Assembly (NCBI GenBank): GCA_019359435.1
Contig: JAHHHI010000062.1
Location: forward strand, 1 to 64,000
DNA from: Kaiparowitsia implicata GSE-PSE-MK54-09C
Lineage (GTDB): Bacteria > Cyanobacteriota > Cyanobacteriia > Elainellales > Elainellaceae
Direction of reading: 5' to 3'
Length of the DNA: 64,000 nucleotides
Part shown: one piece after another, positions 45,517 through 55,681 of the stretch
How the letters are laid out: each line of letters starts with the position of its first letter
Position numbering within the stretch: position 1 is the first letter of the stretch
Program-made: the position numbers and the translations under genes
Notes under the pieces: generated by a model
What the model was told of the DNA's origin: nothing
Database searches by the model: none
The model's input: only the letters and a program-made list of their open reading frames with translations

Positions 45517-47082
45517 ATGAAGTCCAAAACCCTAAAGGCCAGCTATACCCTGACTGCCAGCACCCTAGACGAGGCGATCGCCCAACTGTCTGGGCTCTAT
45601 CTGCGCGCCACCAAAACCACCTGTCGTGTGGTGAAGCAGGCCACGGGTTTTCCGCTGATTAACCTGTGCAAGCCGTTGATTGACGACTGGCGCAGCGGCA
45701 AGCAGCCGTATCATCCCGGCGAGATCACCCTGTCCTTTGGGGGCGAACTCGATCTGGAGGCCGACTTGCTGGTGTATGCGCCACTGGTGGGGGATGGCTC
45801 AGAGGGATCGCCCCCGACAGTGCCCGATCGCAGCAGCACCGATCGGCTGCTGTATTCTCGCAAAACCCAGCGTCCCCTAGGGCAGCTCAGTTTGCCCATT
45901 GAGGATGACATGGTGGTGCAGATGGCGAAGCAACTGCGGGTGCTAGCCGATACGCTAACGCAGCTCACTGAGAGCCAGCGGGCCATGGAAGCGCGGCTGG
46001 GATCTCTGGCGGATCTAGGGCGACAGGCCAGTGCAGCACGTCCTGCTGGCTCCTCGGCTTCAGCGCCTGCCGCCAGCGAGGCTACGACTGGGGCCGCCCG
46101 CAGCAGCACGGGTGGGCCAGACACCGGGGCGATCGCCAAACACATGCGCGAGCTGCTCGAAGCGCAAACGAACTTGATGACCCAGATGATTGCCCGCCAG
46201 GTGCAGGCGGCAGTGGAGCCCCTGGCAGAGCGGTTAGAAGCCCTGCAAGCCCAAATGGAGCGGGCGATCGCCCTCGGCAACGCCGACGATGGCTCCGCAG
46301 ATATCCCTGATATTCCTGCCCCCAAGACGGAAGCCGAGTGGCGACAGCGAATTCAAGACACCTGGGGCACCGTGGGCGACTATGAGCAATACAGCGCCAG
46401 CTATCGCGACGCCAATGCCGAGACGCCGTTGTTTGAGACCCCCGACTGGGTCGCCCTCTGCGAACTCGACTGGGCACGCCAGCTTTGTCCGGTGCTGGGG
46501 GCGCTGCACACGCTCATTCACGCCAGCGACGGCATTGGCTATAGCGGGGCAGATGTGCTGCAACAGTTTGGGCAGCATCTTGATCCGCGTACGGGCGATC
46601 GCTACTATATTTACACCCTAGGCGGGGTGAGCGCGGCGGAAGCAATGGCGCAAATGGTCAGCCATCCGCAGCAGTCTTGGCTGCCCGAGCTAAAAGCCCT
46701 AAGTGCGATCGCCCCTCGCTTTCCCGATGTGTTCAAACTGTTTGGATGGGAAAAAGAGGCGATCGCCGCGCTCGATCAGATCATCAGCCAAGCGCAGCAA
46801 GAGCGCCAGTCTGGGCAGCGCTCCTACAGCTCGCAACAGGGGCAACACACCTCTCAGCAGTCTGGGCAGCACAGCACCCGCGCCGGAACCTCCCTCGGCG
46901 ACCACCTCGCCATTCTTAACATTGGCCCCTTCACACCCATTTCAATGGAGTCGCTGAAGCAAGCCTACCGTCAGGCGATGAAGACCGCCCACCCCGATGC
47001 AGGCGGTAGCAAAGAACGCGCCCAGCGGGTCAACGAAGCCTATGAAGCAGTGCTGCGGCACTATTTCTCGACACCCCACTAA
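45517..47082 (+). CDS. Protein with C-terminal J domain
   Basis: 521 residues from the ATG at 45517; a Met 20 codons upstream is less likely since it lies within low-quality sequence. The last 65 residues form a J domain (LAILNIGPFTPISMESLKQAYRQ, HPD in KTAHPDAGGS, VNEAYEAVL), which would stimulate an Hsp70/DnaK. The N-terminal 130 residues look like a compact domain (LDEAIAQLSGLYLRATKTTCRVVKQ); a coiled, Ala-rich region follows (about 155-270) and a Gln/Ser-rich linker precedes the J domain. Type III-like J-protein; substrate unknown. Confidence 0.85.
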   Translation: MKSKTLKASYTLTASTLDEAIAQLSGLYLRATKTTCRVVKQATGFPLINLCKPLIDDWRSGKQPYHPGEITLSFGGELDLEADLLVYAPLVGDGSEGSPPTVPDRSSTDRLLYSRKTQRPLGQLSLPIEDDMVVQMAKQLRVLADTLTQLTESQRAMEARLGSLADLGRQASAARPAGSSASAPAASEATTGAARSSTGGPDTGAIAKHMRELLEAQTNLMTQMIARQVQAAVEPLAERLEALQAQMERAIALGNADDGSADIPDIPAPKTEAEWRQRIQDTWGTVGDYEQYSASYRDANAETPLFETPDWVALCELDWARQLCPVLGALHTLIHASDGIGYSGADVLQQFGQHLDPRTGDRYYIYTLGGVSAAEAMAQMVSHPQQSWLPELKALSAIAPRFPDVFKLFGWEKEAIAALDQIISQAQQERQSGQRSYSSQQGQHTSQQSGQHSTRAGTSLGDHLAILNIGPFTPISMESLKQAYRQAMKTAHPDAGGSKERAQRVNEAYEAVLRHYFSTPH

Positions 47083-47296
47083 GGGCCAAGGCTCTGGGTT
47101 GAAAGATCTGGTTCAACGAGCAGTAGAGTCTCGGTAGATTGGTCGTGTTGTAGACATGTGGATGATAATTCTGAATGCCCTAAGCCTTAGGCAGTTTAGC
47201 AACCCTGACCACAGGTCTAGAACATCACCCGGTAGATTGGCCTGCCAAATCAACCCGTCCAATCCACGCACCAGGTCAACGCACCAAGTTAACGCA

Positions 47297-47626
47297 TCAG
47301 GTCAACGCGTCGCGCAGTAGGGCGATCGCCCCCGGCACAATGCGGTAATAGATCCAAGTGCCCCGGCGATCGCGCTCCACCAGTCCAGCGTCATACATCA
47401 CTTTGAGATGATGGCTCACCGTCGGCTGCGCGAGGCCCAGCGGCTCCACCAAATCGCAGGCGCACACCTCACCCCCCGGCTGGGCTGCAATCAGGCGCAG
47501 CAGATGCAGCCGCGTGGGTTCTCCCAGCACGCGAAAGAGAACCGCCAGCCGCGACACCTCTTCGTTCGACAATGCATCGGTGAGCAGCGGCGCGCAGCAG
47601 GGGCGCGAGGGTGGCGATGGGGTCAT
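47297..47626 (-). CDS. arsR: ArsR/SmtB-family metalloregulator
   Basis: 109 residues from the ATG at 47624-47626; the ATG at 47647 adds seven residues and may be used. It contains a winged helix-turn-helix (LAQPTVSHHLKVMYDAGLVERDRRGTWIYY) and Cys pairs: CC near the N-terminus and CACDL before the recognition helix, which suit As(III) or other soft metals. ArsR represses until metal binds. It is divergent from an arsI-like gene; two near-palindromic sites lie between them. A family D element sits between this gene and those sites. Confidence 0.92.
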   Translation of the reverse strand: MTPSPPSRPCCAPLLTDALSNEEVSRLAVLFRVLGEPTRLHLLRLIAAQPGGEVCACDLVEPLGLAQPTVSHHLKVMYDAGLVERDRRGTWIYYRIVPGAIALLRDALT

Positions 47627-47669
47627 GGCAGCGTGACGCGATTGCATTCCGTTAAAACCAGCTTAAAAA

Positions 47670-47808
47670 TAAGAGTGTTCCAAGAAAATCGTGATCCAGT
47701 TGAGAGTCATCCCTTCGGTCGGACTGACACGCAATGTCAGGAAGCGACGCGACACATCTCTGACGATGGGCTTTTACGCTGGACGCTGATTACATTGGAG
47801 CACTCTAA
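47670..47808. repeat. MITE-like repeat, family D, copy 2, with 9-bp target duplication
   Basis: 139 bp flanked by the direct repeat GCTTAAAAA (47661-47669 and 47809-47817). The ends are TAAGAGTGTTCCAAGAAAA and the complement of TTAGAGTGCTCCAATG, an imperfect terminal inverted repeat. A 9-bp duplication is normal for some IS families (for example IS1 or IS4 groups). It lies between the arsR start and the operators at 47895-47962. Confidence 0.9.
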
Positions 47809-47894
47809 GCTTAAAAACTAGCCTAAAAATCAACATTGCCAGCACGGCTTTCAGCTTAAACCTGGCTAACCCGAACTGACATTCATATCTCTCC

Positions 47895-47964
47895 TATATT
47901 GACATGCATCGATATAGCCTGCCAGAATATCGATAGGCCTAAATATTGACACTCATCAATATAG
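47895..47964. promoter_or_regulatory. Two ArsR-type operators upstream of arsI
   Basis: Site 1 (47895-47916) is TATATTGACATGCATCGATA plus TA, an inverted repeat ATATTGA-N6-TCGATAT with one mismatch. Site 2 (47943-47962) is the perfect ATATTGA-N6-TCAATAT. A half site AATATCGATA lies between. Such 7-bp arms with 6-base spacers match ArsR/SmtB sites in general form. They lie just before the arsI ribosome binding site, so ArsR should repress arsI and perhaps itself. Confidence 0.8.
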
Positions 47965-48011
47965 CGGTGTCCACACTACATCCCGCAAACCCATCAAGAG
48001 AGGATTTCTCC

Positions 48012-48425
48012 ATGTCTCGTGTTCAACTCGCGCTCAATGTGAGCGATCTCGATGCGGCGATCGCCTTCTATAGCAAGCTGTTTGCCACCGAACCCGCCAA
48101 ACGTCGCCCCGGCTATGCCAACTTCGCCATCGCCAACCCGCCCCTGAAGCTGGTGCTGCTGGAACAAGCCAATGCCCCCGACCGGCTGAACCATCTGGGC
48201 ATTGAGGTGGCGTCTTCAGAGGAGGTCGCAGAAGCGAGCGATCGCCTGCAACAGCAAGCCCTTGCCACCACCACCGAGGCCCAAACCACCTGCTGCTACG
48301 CCGTGCAAGATAAGGTCTGGGTCACTGATCCAGATGGGGCCGATTGGGAGGTCTATGTGGTGCTAGAAGATGCCGCTGAGTTTGGAGCATCCGCCAAAGC
48401 CGGAACCTCAGCCTGCTGCGCCTAG
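48012..48425 (+). CDS. arsI: ArsI/CadI-family VOC protein (organoarsenical or cadmium resistance)
   Basis: 137 residues from ATG 48012 with GAGAGGA just upstream. The VOC fold opens RVQLALNVSDLDAAIAFYSKLF; TTCCYAVQDKVWVTDPDGADWEVYVVLED includes the vicinal Cys pair that binds trivalent arsenicals in ArsI and the Glu and His-type metal sites. ArsI cleaves the carbon-arsenic bond of methylarsenite and aromatic arsenicals. A C-terminal Cys pair (ACCA) is also present. It is divergent from arsR. CadI-type cadmium binding is the main alternative. Confidence 0.88.
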   Translation: MSRVQLALNVSDLDAAIAFYSKLFATEPAKRRPGYANFAIANPPLKLVLLEQANAPDRLNHLGIEVASSEEVAEASDRLQQQALATTTEAQTTCCYAVQDKVWVTDPDGADWEVYVVLEDAAEFGASAKAGTSACCA

Positions 48426-48495
48426 GGCGATTCCCGCAAACCTCACGCCGCACCAGGGGCAAATCTTGTGGGGCTGATGCAGTGGGGCGATCGCC

Positions 48496-50626
48496 TCAAA
48501 GCATCAGCCCCACCAAGGGCAGCAGCTTAGCTCCGTGCTCGCCCAGCCAGCCCGCAGCGTTTTGCACCGGGGGGCGCAGCTTTTCAATCGCCTCGGCAAA
48601 GCCTTGGAGATTTTGGGCATAGGTCAGCCCCGTCTCTAGAGTAGTGGCAACAACGCTTTTATCCGGGACAGGCTTAGCGGCTTCGGCTTCGAGCTTGGCA
48701 GCAATGCCAGTGGTAACGGGGTCGTTGAGACCCGCGAGAATAGCTTGCAGAGCCGCTAGCTCGGCCTGAATATTGACCTGCTCAGGCGGCGGCAACGTCA
48801 CCTGCTGAAATTTGATGGAGGCTGTGTTGCCACCCCCAGTCTGAAAGACGTTGCCCGTGGCATTGCCGCCCACACTGATATTTTTGGCTGTTGTCGTTTC
48901 CTTGCATGGCTTTGCTCTCTGCGGTGGCTTTAACATCTACATTAATCGGTCGCTGGGCCAGCAGCTTGACCACTTCTTGCATGTTGGCGCTCTGCTGGCG
49001 ATAGTCGGCAATTTGGTCGTCTTTGGCGTCGAGCTGAGCTTTGTAGCGGGCTTCGGCTTCTTGCAGTGCCAGTTGGTAGATTTCGGTGAAGGATTGGTGA
49101 ATGGCAGGCTTATCGGCATCTGGTGCGGCGTGGAGCTTGACGACAACGACGCCATCGCCTTTGTTTTCGATGGCCTGCACACCTAAATCAGCATTGTCAT
49201 ACTGTTCCTGAACATCGTTGAAGGTGCGCACAAAGGCTTTCCAATCGACCCCGTTTTGAAAGATCAGGTCGATGGTGTCGAGCACTTCTTGAAAGAGTTT
49301 GGTGAAGTCGCCGGGGGCAAAGCTGCCGCTACTGGGGCGACGCTCTTGCTGATTGCGGAGGAGATAAACGTAGTCGCAAATGGCTCCGTCGAGTTGGGTG
49401 GTGCTGTCAATGTTCCACGCTTCCAAGGTAGCTCCGCTGAGAATGGTTTGGCGAAAGCAGGTGCCCAGTGCTTGAGTTTTTGTCAGGACGGCTCGCTCCA
49501 GGGTAGCCCCCGCCAGCGTGGCTTGGCTGAGGTCGGCCTCGGTAAAGTCCGCATCAGCCACATCGGCCCCGACTAAGTATGCTCCTTTAAGGTTTAGACC
49601 AACGTAGGATCGTCTACTGCCACGTAGGGAAATCAACAGGTTTTGCACGTCAAAATTGGCAAGAGCTGTTTGTCCAAGACGGGCTAGATTAACACTTTTT
49701 GCTAAGTGAAAATTGGTTCTAGTTAAATCAGACTTGTAGAGATGAGTACTTTTAAGATTTGCCTCTGAAAAAGCTGCATCGGTCAAGTTTGCGCCCACAA
49801 ATTTGGTGCCGCCCCAGGAGCCAAGCCAGATGGCAAGACTGCGAACTAAGGCATCTCTAGAATCGCCTTCCAGGGCACGCCTTGAAATCAGGAGATTGAC
49901 TACTAGAGTTATAACAATGCCAATAGTTCCAATTCCCATAGCTACTGGCTTGCCGAGAGCAACTTGAGCAGCGATAGAAACAGAAACAGCAAAACCAAAA
50001 ATGAAAGTGATAGCAAAAGTGACAATCTCAGCGCCAGCGACAACAACAGCATAAGCAGCAGCACCAGCAGTAGCGAAAGTAACAATGCCAGCAAGAGTGA
50101 TAGCACTCATAGCGACAACGCTAAAAGTGCCAGCGTCAACGAAAGCAACAGCGGCAGCTAAAGCAATAGCTCCTAAGGCAATCCCCAAGGTAGCTAAAAT
50201 ACCCTTAATATAAGTCAGTCCTAAAAAGCCTGAGAAAAGGACAAGTCCTAAAATGCCAAATAGGACGTCTTCAATAAACCTTCCTCTATCCGTGAAAAAG
50301 GGGATAAGGATAGACAGCGCAAAAATTCCCCAAAACGCTCCAACAATGAAGCTGCTAAGGGTCGTCAATACGAAAGCAATTAGCAGCTTTGGTACCAGCC
50401 AGCGGCGTTGGGTGCCCGCCTTGGCAGCAACAAACTGGGTGCTGATTAGGGTGGCTTTAGTAAAGTCAGTACCGCGAATGTCGGTGCGGCTAAGGTCGGC
50501 TCCGCTGAGGTCAATACCTTTTAGGTTCATGCCGCGCAGCGATTCGCCGCTGAGGTCTACCCCAACGAAGTTGCGCTCTCCGGCGCGGTAGCGGCGCTGT
50601 AACTCTTTGACAGTAAGGTGTTGCAT
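48496..50626 (-). pseudogene. Membrane pentapeptide-repeat protein broken by a one-base frameshift (or assembly error)
   Basis: From ATG 50624-50626 the frame runs through pentapeptide repeats (VDLSGESLRGMNLKGIDLS), four or more membrane helices (about 80-220, from KLLIAFVLTTLSSFIVG on), a second pentapeptide block (LTDAAFSEANLKSTHLYKSDL... to ADFTEADLSQATL) and a coiled region. Near 48881-48887 the expected S-K-N-I-S-V-G is split: one extra base in CCAAAAA moves the ribosome to a frame ending at 48782. The other frame (48496-48936) supplies the natural C terminus (NATGNVFQTGGGNTAS to LLPLVGLML). A single-base correction restores one long protein of about 710 residues. Antisense low-complexity frames are not genes. 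Confidence 0.85.
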
Positions 50627-51351
50627 GGGCAGGGGGTTAGGTGTTCTCCCTTCGCGAGGCGTTCCACGTTGGCAACGCCTGCCCAAAGGACAAACGACGT
50701 TGCTCAGCCTGCATCCACCATTCACTGCGATTGCGTTCAGCGAACGATGAAAGCGGTTATCCCTAACCCTACAAGCACTCAGCCAAGATTTCGGTAATAT
50801 TTCGCCAAAGAATCAAGATTTAGAACCCCGGTTTCTTGCCCGGTGGAGTTATCGAATCATATCAATTCTCTAAATCAGAACGACGGATTGTTTGAGGAGG
50901 GGGGTGGGGAACTGCATTCTCCACAAGGGGGCTTTGCCCCCTTGCCCCCCATTTGTAGCCCAAATTTTCGGAATTGATATCACCTGTGTGCAGCAACGGC
51001 TGCGAGACGCCGATGAACTTTCTCAACCCCAGACGGGCAAAGTCTTTGGCTATTGGGAGCAGCACTATCGCCAAGTAGGGCGGCCCGTTCCGCAAGGAGA
51101 GCCGGGATCGCACCCCTCACTACTGACCCTCAGCGAAGCGATTGAGGTAGTGCATTGCTACGGCGATCTGGCTTGAATGCAGAGCACGTCCCGTAGTTTG
51201 CCGGATGGCAGTTGGGGCCTGCGTTTACAACAATTTTAGATAGGGCTACTGCCACTCCCCGATGAGGGTGGGATGGCAGTTGCGCCCAGCGCGAGTTGCA
51301 CCTGCGTGTCTTGAATCAATATTCCGTTTGTAGCGATCGCCCCATAAAACC
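50627..51351. other. Intergenic stretch with a possible decayed small gene
   Basis: About 725 bp. The plus-strand frame 50892-51176 ends GIDITCVQQRLRDADELSQ...LTLSEAIEVVHCYGDLA, which has protein-like composition and no known family; its N terminus overlaps a GGGGGCTTTGCCCCC palindrome and has no Shine-Dalgarno. I regard it as a possible gene fragment, not as a gene. Confidence 0.35.
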
Positions 51352-51921
51352 ATGCACTCCTCATTCATCCAGCCATCCACTCAACCCAATGCCATTCCCA
51401 TCCTAGAATCACGCCGCGATTATGCCCCTTGCCACGTGACGCTGGCAGGGTCAGGCGAGCGATCGCCCGCGATTGAGTACAACGGCAGCTACTATAGCTT
51501 TTTTCGGGTCGAGACCACCCAAGCGCGCGCCCTCCAAGTCGCGTCACGGCTTCAGCAGCGCTATCAGCCCATTCTCACCCAAATCCCCAAAGGCTATGCC
51601 ATCTGGACCCTTGAAGCAGGAGCGATCGCCCTACCCAAACGTCTCCGGTCTACTCCATCTGTGGGCGATGAGAGCACCTATCGCTTGTTGATGTCGGCGT
51701 CTCAGTATCGTTCTTGTGCGGTGCGTGTGCCTGACCTCAACCAGTCCTTAGAGGCGATCGCCCATCAAGGCAACTACTACAGCCGCTTCAAGACCGTCAA
51801 CACGGTCGATGATGCGATCGCCATGGCCAGGCGCCTACCGACAGGAGACATGGCGCTGATCACCAAAACTGGGCCACAGTTCAGCCTGTGGATCCACGAA
51901 CGCGATGCGACGCTAGCCTAG
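51352..51921 (+). CDS. Protein of two tandem ~70-residue repeats, unknown function
   Basis: 189 residues. Repeat 1 (about 28-95) contains EYNGSYYSFFRVETTQARALQVASRLQQRY and GYAIWTLEAGA; repeat 2 (about 120-186) contains AHQGNYYSRFKTVNTVDDAIAMARRL and QFSLWIHERDA. Both have the pattern Y-Y-S-x-F-x-x-V followed by an alpha helix and a Trp strand. No signal peptide or enzyme motif is visible. The upstream start ATG 51352 is chosen because the repeat-free N terminus of 25 residues keeps the frame open. Confidence 0.7.
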   Translation: MHSSFIQPSTQPNAIPILESRRDYAPCHVTLAGSGERSPAIEYNGSYYSFFRVETTQARALQVASRLQQRYQPILTQIPKGYAIWTLEAGAIALPKRLRSTPSVGDESTYRLLMSASQYRSCAVRVPDLNQSLEAIAHQGNYYSRFKTVNTVDDAIAMARRLPTGDMALITKTGPQFSLWIHERDATLA

Positions 51922-52023
51922 CAGCGAGGCGCTATAAACCCAACCGTAATAAGTTCGGATTCATAGGGCTTTGGAGCATCGCGCACTCAGGCTATCTACC
52001 CAACCGCCAGTTCGGTAGCGTTG

Positions 52024-52103
52024 ATAGCGTTATTCCAGCCCGTAGGGCGGAGCTGAAACAGCGTAAACCAGTGTTGCCTGCAACGCGAGCACCACGAGTT
52101 TAG
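52024..52103. repeat. Decayed double-hairpin repeat, family E, copy 2, inverted
   Basis: GCGTTATTCCAGCCCGTAGGGCGGAGCTGAAACAGCG and CAGTGTTGCCTGCAACGCGAGCACCACGAG match, as inverted and mutated words, the two hairpins at 19149-19222. Upstream (51940-52020) GGAGCATCGCGCACTCAGG resembles a remnant of family B. Confidence 0.55.
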
Positions 52104-52154
52104 GACTTTGTTGAGCCGACATCTATCCAAGGATTAGGGAGATATACGTCCGCT

Positions 52155-53000
52155 CTATCGGCGTCCGGCAAATACCCGCTGGGCTGGCCCCGTCATATAG
52201 AGTCGATTGTCGGCCTCTGACCAGTGAATGAGCAGGGTGCCGCCCGGGAGTTCAACAGTGGCGCGGCGATCGCACCAATCATTCAGAACGCCAGCCACAA
52301 GCGTCGCGCAGGCTCCCGTACCGCAGGCTAGGGTAATGCCTGCACCTCGTTCCCACACTCGCATCTTGAGATAGTCGCGCTGCACCACCTGCACAAACTC
52401 TGCATTGGTGCGCTTGGGAAAGCTGAAATGATGCTCAAACTGAGGGCCAAGGGCTGCTAGCGGAATGTCGGCCACATCATCGACCCGTGCAATACAGTGG
52501 GGATTGCCCATACTGACGCAGGTGACCTGCCAAGATTGGCCCGCCACGTCTAAGGGCTGGTTCACCACCTTTTCCTCAGGGGTTGCCAGCGTCGTGGGGA
52601 TCTCGGCTGCCACCAAGCGCGGCTCGCCCATATCCACCGTAATCTGGCCGTCGGCCTCTAAGTGGGGCACCATCTGCCCTGCCAGCGTGTGAATGGTGTA
52701 GGTGTGGCGCGCCTGCCCCTGCTCTGCCGCTTCTAGATCGGCAATAAACTGGGCCAGACAACGAATGCCATTGCCACACATCTCCGGCTCTGACCCATCT
52801 GAGTTAAAGATGCGCATGGTGTAGTCGGTGCCTGATTGCCCCGGCAGCGCAAAAATAACCCCATCGGCCCCAATCCCAAAATGGCGATCGCACCACTCCA
52901 CCGCCTGCTCTGGGGTTAGCACCGGCTCAGCTTGATGGCGATTGTCCACCAAAATAAAGTCATTGCCCAACCCGTGATACTTCACAAATTCCATCACCAT
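52155..53000 (-). CDS. dapF: Diaminopimelate epimerase
   Basis: 281 residues from the ATG at 52998-53000 ([15 protein letters not shown]); a further Met two codons on is also possible. The two catalytic Cys lie in [10 protein letters not shown] (about 86) and [10 protein letters not shown] (about 230). DapF converts LL- to meso-diaminopimelate for lysine and peptidoglycan. The longest frame adds 26 residues with no family similarity. Length is normal. It stands alone, with the family C repeat upstream. Confidence 0.96.
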   Translation of the reverse strand: MVMEFVKYHGLGNDFILVDNRHQAEPVLTPEQAVEWCDRHFGIGADGVIFALPGQSGTDYTMRIFNSDGSEPEMCGNGIRCLAQFIADLEAAEQGQARHTYTIHTLAGQMVPHLEADGQITVDMGEPRLVAAEIPTTLATPEEKVVNQPLDVAGQSWQVTCVSMGNPHCIARVDDVADIPLAALGPQFEHHFSFPKRTNAEFVQVVQRDYLKMRVWERGAGITLACGTGACATLVAGVLNDWCDRRATVELPGGTLLIHWSEADNRLYMTGPAQRVFAGRR

Positions 53001-53320
53001 GCTGCTCTCTGTCTCTGCATCTTTTCTAAGTCTCTGCTGAATCTCTAGTAGGCCGTCGCCTCGTTGCAGGCTTTGCACAGGTGGTGCCGTGAACTTCTGG
53101 CTTTAGCTGCGGGCTACCGCACTAGCCAAGTCTGACTGAAAAGCATTTAACTGAACCGCAGACTCCAATAAACCTAAGTGCAGGATCAGCTCAAACCCTG
53201 GATGTGCCCAGCCCGACACGCAGTGTTCCAAACTCCATCTTCCCTCAAACTAAGGTGCCAATACGGTGGGGATTACGGGAGTATGACAGGTCATTCCCAT
53301 CTTTTGCGATAGTGCCATCC

Positions 53321-53465
53321 TAGGGCGTGTCATCAATTCCGACCAAAAGCTTGATGCTATGAGCGTTGCCACGCCCAACCCAAAAACCAGGCTAGGGGCT
53401 GTGACCGTTGATTTCTGTGACATTGATTTCTGGGACATCAGAGACTAATTGATGATAGCCCCTAG
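53321..53465. repeat. MITE-like repeat, family C, copy 3, inverted
   Basis: 145 bp starting CTAGGGCGTGTCATCAATTC and ending GATGATAGCCCCTAGG, the reverse complement of the 43171 copy, with GTTGATTTCTGTGACATTGATTTCTGGGACATC as a short internal duplication (words GATTTCTG repeated). It lies between the dapF start region and the glycosyltransferase stop. Confidence 0.85.
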
Positions 53466-53495
53466 GTGTGGCCCGATCCATTCACCCTCTCGATG

Positions 53496-55577
53496 TTATA
53501 CATCTAAGATCTCAATCCCTGCATTAACAATTTGGCGCAGGTGCGGATCATGGGGACTGTAAAATAATCCGCGTTGAGCAATGATTTTGGCCTGATCCTC
53601 TAAATCTAGCTTGAGGAAGGCGTTACAGATCAGGCGGTAGAGGTAGGGGCGAGTTGGGTCAAGGGCGATCGCCCGGTGCAACACCTGAAGCGCGGCATCA
53701 TAGTGCTGCTGGTTAAACTGCCCAGTGGCTTGCAGCGTCAACAACGTGACATTTTGGGGAAAGTTAGCCAATCCCGCTGTGGCGACGGCAGTAACGTGAG
53801 GCCAGTGCTGCAATCGTTCAGCAGCTTGAGCCCGACCGATATACGCAGACAGTGGGGGGGCGTCATGCTGAAGGGCTATGTCAAATGCGGCGATCGCCTC
53901 GGCCACCTCCCCCAGCCGCAGCAGCGCGATGCCCAACTGAGTGGACAGAATCGGGTGCTCGGGTGCTAACGCTAAGCCCGCGACAGCAGCAGCTTGCACC
54001 TGGAACCACTGACCCAGCCGCCCAGCCGCCCAACATTGATGCAGATAGGCGTTGATTGAATAGGGATTGAATTGGAGTGCTCGCCCCAACATCTCCAAGG
54101 CGTCTTCGTTACGCTGCTGCGCATAATAGTCAAACCCCAGCCCTAGCAATGCTCTGGGGTCATTGGGGTTAAGCGCAACGATGCGCTCATAGGCTTGGAT
54201 CATCGACGGCAGATCTGGACGGCGGCGGTGGAGCTCAGCCAGTCGGTGCAGCAGCGGAACTTTGAGTTTTTTATCGTGTTGGATGCTCGCTTCGAGGAGG
54301 GCGATCGCGTCATCCCAGTGCTCTGCCAGAATTTTAATCTCAGCTTGGCTGGCGATAATTTCGACATGCAGGGGCGATCGCTGTGCCCGCTGATGCAGCA
54401 ATGCCTCAGCCGCCTGGGGCTGGCCGAGGTGGGCGATCGCCTCTGCATGCAGGCAAACGGCCCCAATCATGCGCTGTTCTGCCGGCTGTGTAGAACGCAT
54501 GACTTCTTCTGCGCCTTGCCAATCGCCACTTTGTGCCAGCGATCGCCCCAGCTCTAGCCGCCACCGCCCCTGACTGGGGCATTGATCCACTAAGTGCCGC
54601 CAGCGTTCTACACGCGCCTCAGGCGATACCCGCCCCAGCCGACTCAGCACCTGAAGTTCCAATGCCTCTCGCTGGCTGGCGGTTAGCCACAGGTTGGCAA
54701 GGGACATATCATTCGCAGTCAAACTAGTTAGATCTGGCAGGCGATCGCCCTCCACCAACTGAATCTGATGCTGCGCTAGTAGGTCATCCAACCCTGTCAG
54801 CGACGAGAGATTGACATGTTCTAGAAGCAGATAGGGCGAATAGAAGATCTCCTCGGCTAACTGTTGCTGAACATCAGGCTGGCGCAGACGATGCAGCCAA
54901 GTTTGCAGTTCTGCAATGCGTTGTGCGGGGGGATCAGCCTGACGCTCAGGAGCGCCCAAATGTACCGCTGTCGGGCGCAGCACACTTGCCGCTGCCACAC
55001 CCGCGCAGGCAAACTTAGCCCACATGTAGATATCGGTGTAATACCCAACAGGGGTTGTCGTCCAGCCTTCTGGCAAGTCCAAATAGGCCTGGCGGCTATG
55101 GCCCGTTGCTGACAGCCCATAGCCGCCACCCGTCAACACCCGCGCCTGCATTTGAGGGCGAAGTAGAGGCGAGTTGAGGTTGTGCAAGAGGTTGTAGGGC
55201 ACCCCATCAACGGCAACATCGAGAAACAAGGTCTGGACAAATGCCGCGTGCTGAAGTGCAGCGACTAGGGTTTCGAGATGCTGGGGCAGCCACAGGTCAT
55301 CATCTGCCAGATAGGTGATGTAAGGGCTAGTCAGTTGCCGAATCAGGCGATCGCGATACACTTCGCCGTGGCGTTTGTCTTTGGCCTGGGGCAGGTAGTG
55401 AATGCGCGAATCTGCAGCGCTAATTTCCGCCAGAATCTCGGCAGTGCGAGCGGGCGCACCATCCCCCAGCACAAACACCTCAAAGTCTGAGAGGGTTTGC
55501 TGTTGCACACTGGCGATCGCCGTCCGCAGGGTATCTTGATGATCAAACGTGGGAATGATGACAGAGACAAGAGCCAT
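53496..55577 (-). CDS. Family 2 glycosyltransferase with C-terminal TPR repeats
   Basis: 693 residues. Residues 1-230 form a GT-A domain: VSVIIPTFDHQDTL at the start, EVFVLGDGA and ITYLADDDLW with the Asp motif near 93-98. Residues about 300-690 hold at least nine TPRs (for example DALEMLGRALQFNPYSINAY, AIAAFDIALQHDAPPLSAY). GT2-TPR fusions are known from glycan or protein-glycosylation systems of cyanobacteria. It is the last gene of a same-strand block with the oxidoreductase and cupin genes, but 105 bp separate it from them. Confidence 0.9.
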   Translation of the reverse strand: MALVSVIIPTFDHQDTLRTAIASVQQQTLSDFEVFVLGDGAPARTAEILAEISAADSRIHYLPQAKDKRHGEVYRDRLIRQLTSPYITYLADDDLWLPQHLETLVAALQHAAFVQTLFLDVAVDGVPYNLLHNLNSPLLRPQMQARVLTGGGYGLSATGHSRQAYLDLPEGWTTTPVGYYTDIYMWAKFACAGVAAASVLRPTAVHLGAPERQADPPAQRIAELQTWLHRLRQPDVQQQLAEEIFYSPYLLLEHVNLSSLTGLDDLLAQHQIQLVEGDRLPDLTSLTANDMSLANLWLTASQREALELQVLSRLGRVSPEARVERWRHLVDQCPSQGRWRLELGRSLAQSGDWQGAEEVMRSTQPAEQRMIGAVCLHAEAIAHLGQPQAAEALLHQRAQRSPLHVEIIASQAEIKILAEHWDDAIALLEASIQHDKKLKVPLLHRLAELHRRRPDLPSMIQAYERIVALNPNDPRALLGLGFDYYAQQRNEDALEMLGRALQFNPYSINAYLHQCWAAGRLGQWFQVQAAAVAGLALAPEHPILSTQLGIALLRLGEVAEAIAAFDIALQHDAPPLSAYIGRAQAAERLQHWPHVTAVATAGLANFPQNVTLLTLQATGQFNQQHYDAALQVLHRAIALDPTRPYLYRLICNAFLKLDLEDQAKIIAQRGLFYSPHDPHLRQIVNAGIEILDV

Positions 55578-55681
55578 AGTGCAACCATTGGGTCATCGAA
55601 ACAAGCTAATCTGCAACCCCCTTGCTATATCTGGCGATCGCCCCTTCACCCAGTATTAATTTAGGGATTTAGTTTAGGGGT

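Noticed and set aside
49964-50161. Plus-strand Ser/Asn/Asp-rich frame
   Set aside because: It is antisense to membrane helices of the pentapeptide-repeat gene; the low complexity reflects Ala/Val codons on the other strand.
50892-51176. 94-residue plus-strand frame
   Set aside because: The N terminus runs through a GGGGGCTTTGCCCCC palindrome and lacks a start signal; only the C-terminal half is protein-like. Kept as a possible remnant only.
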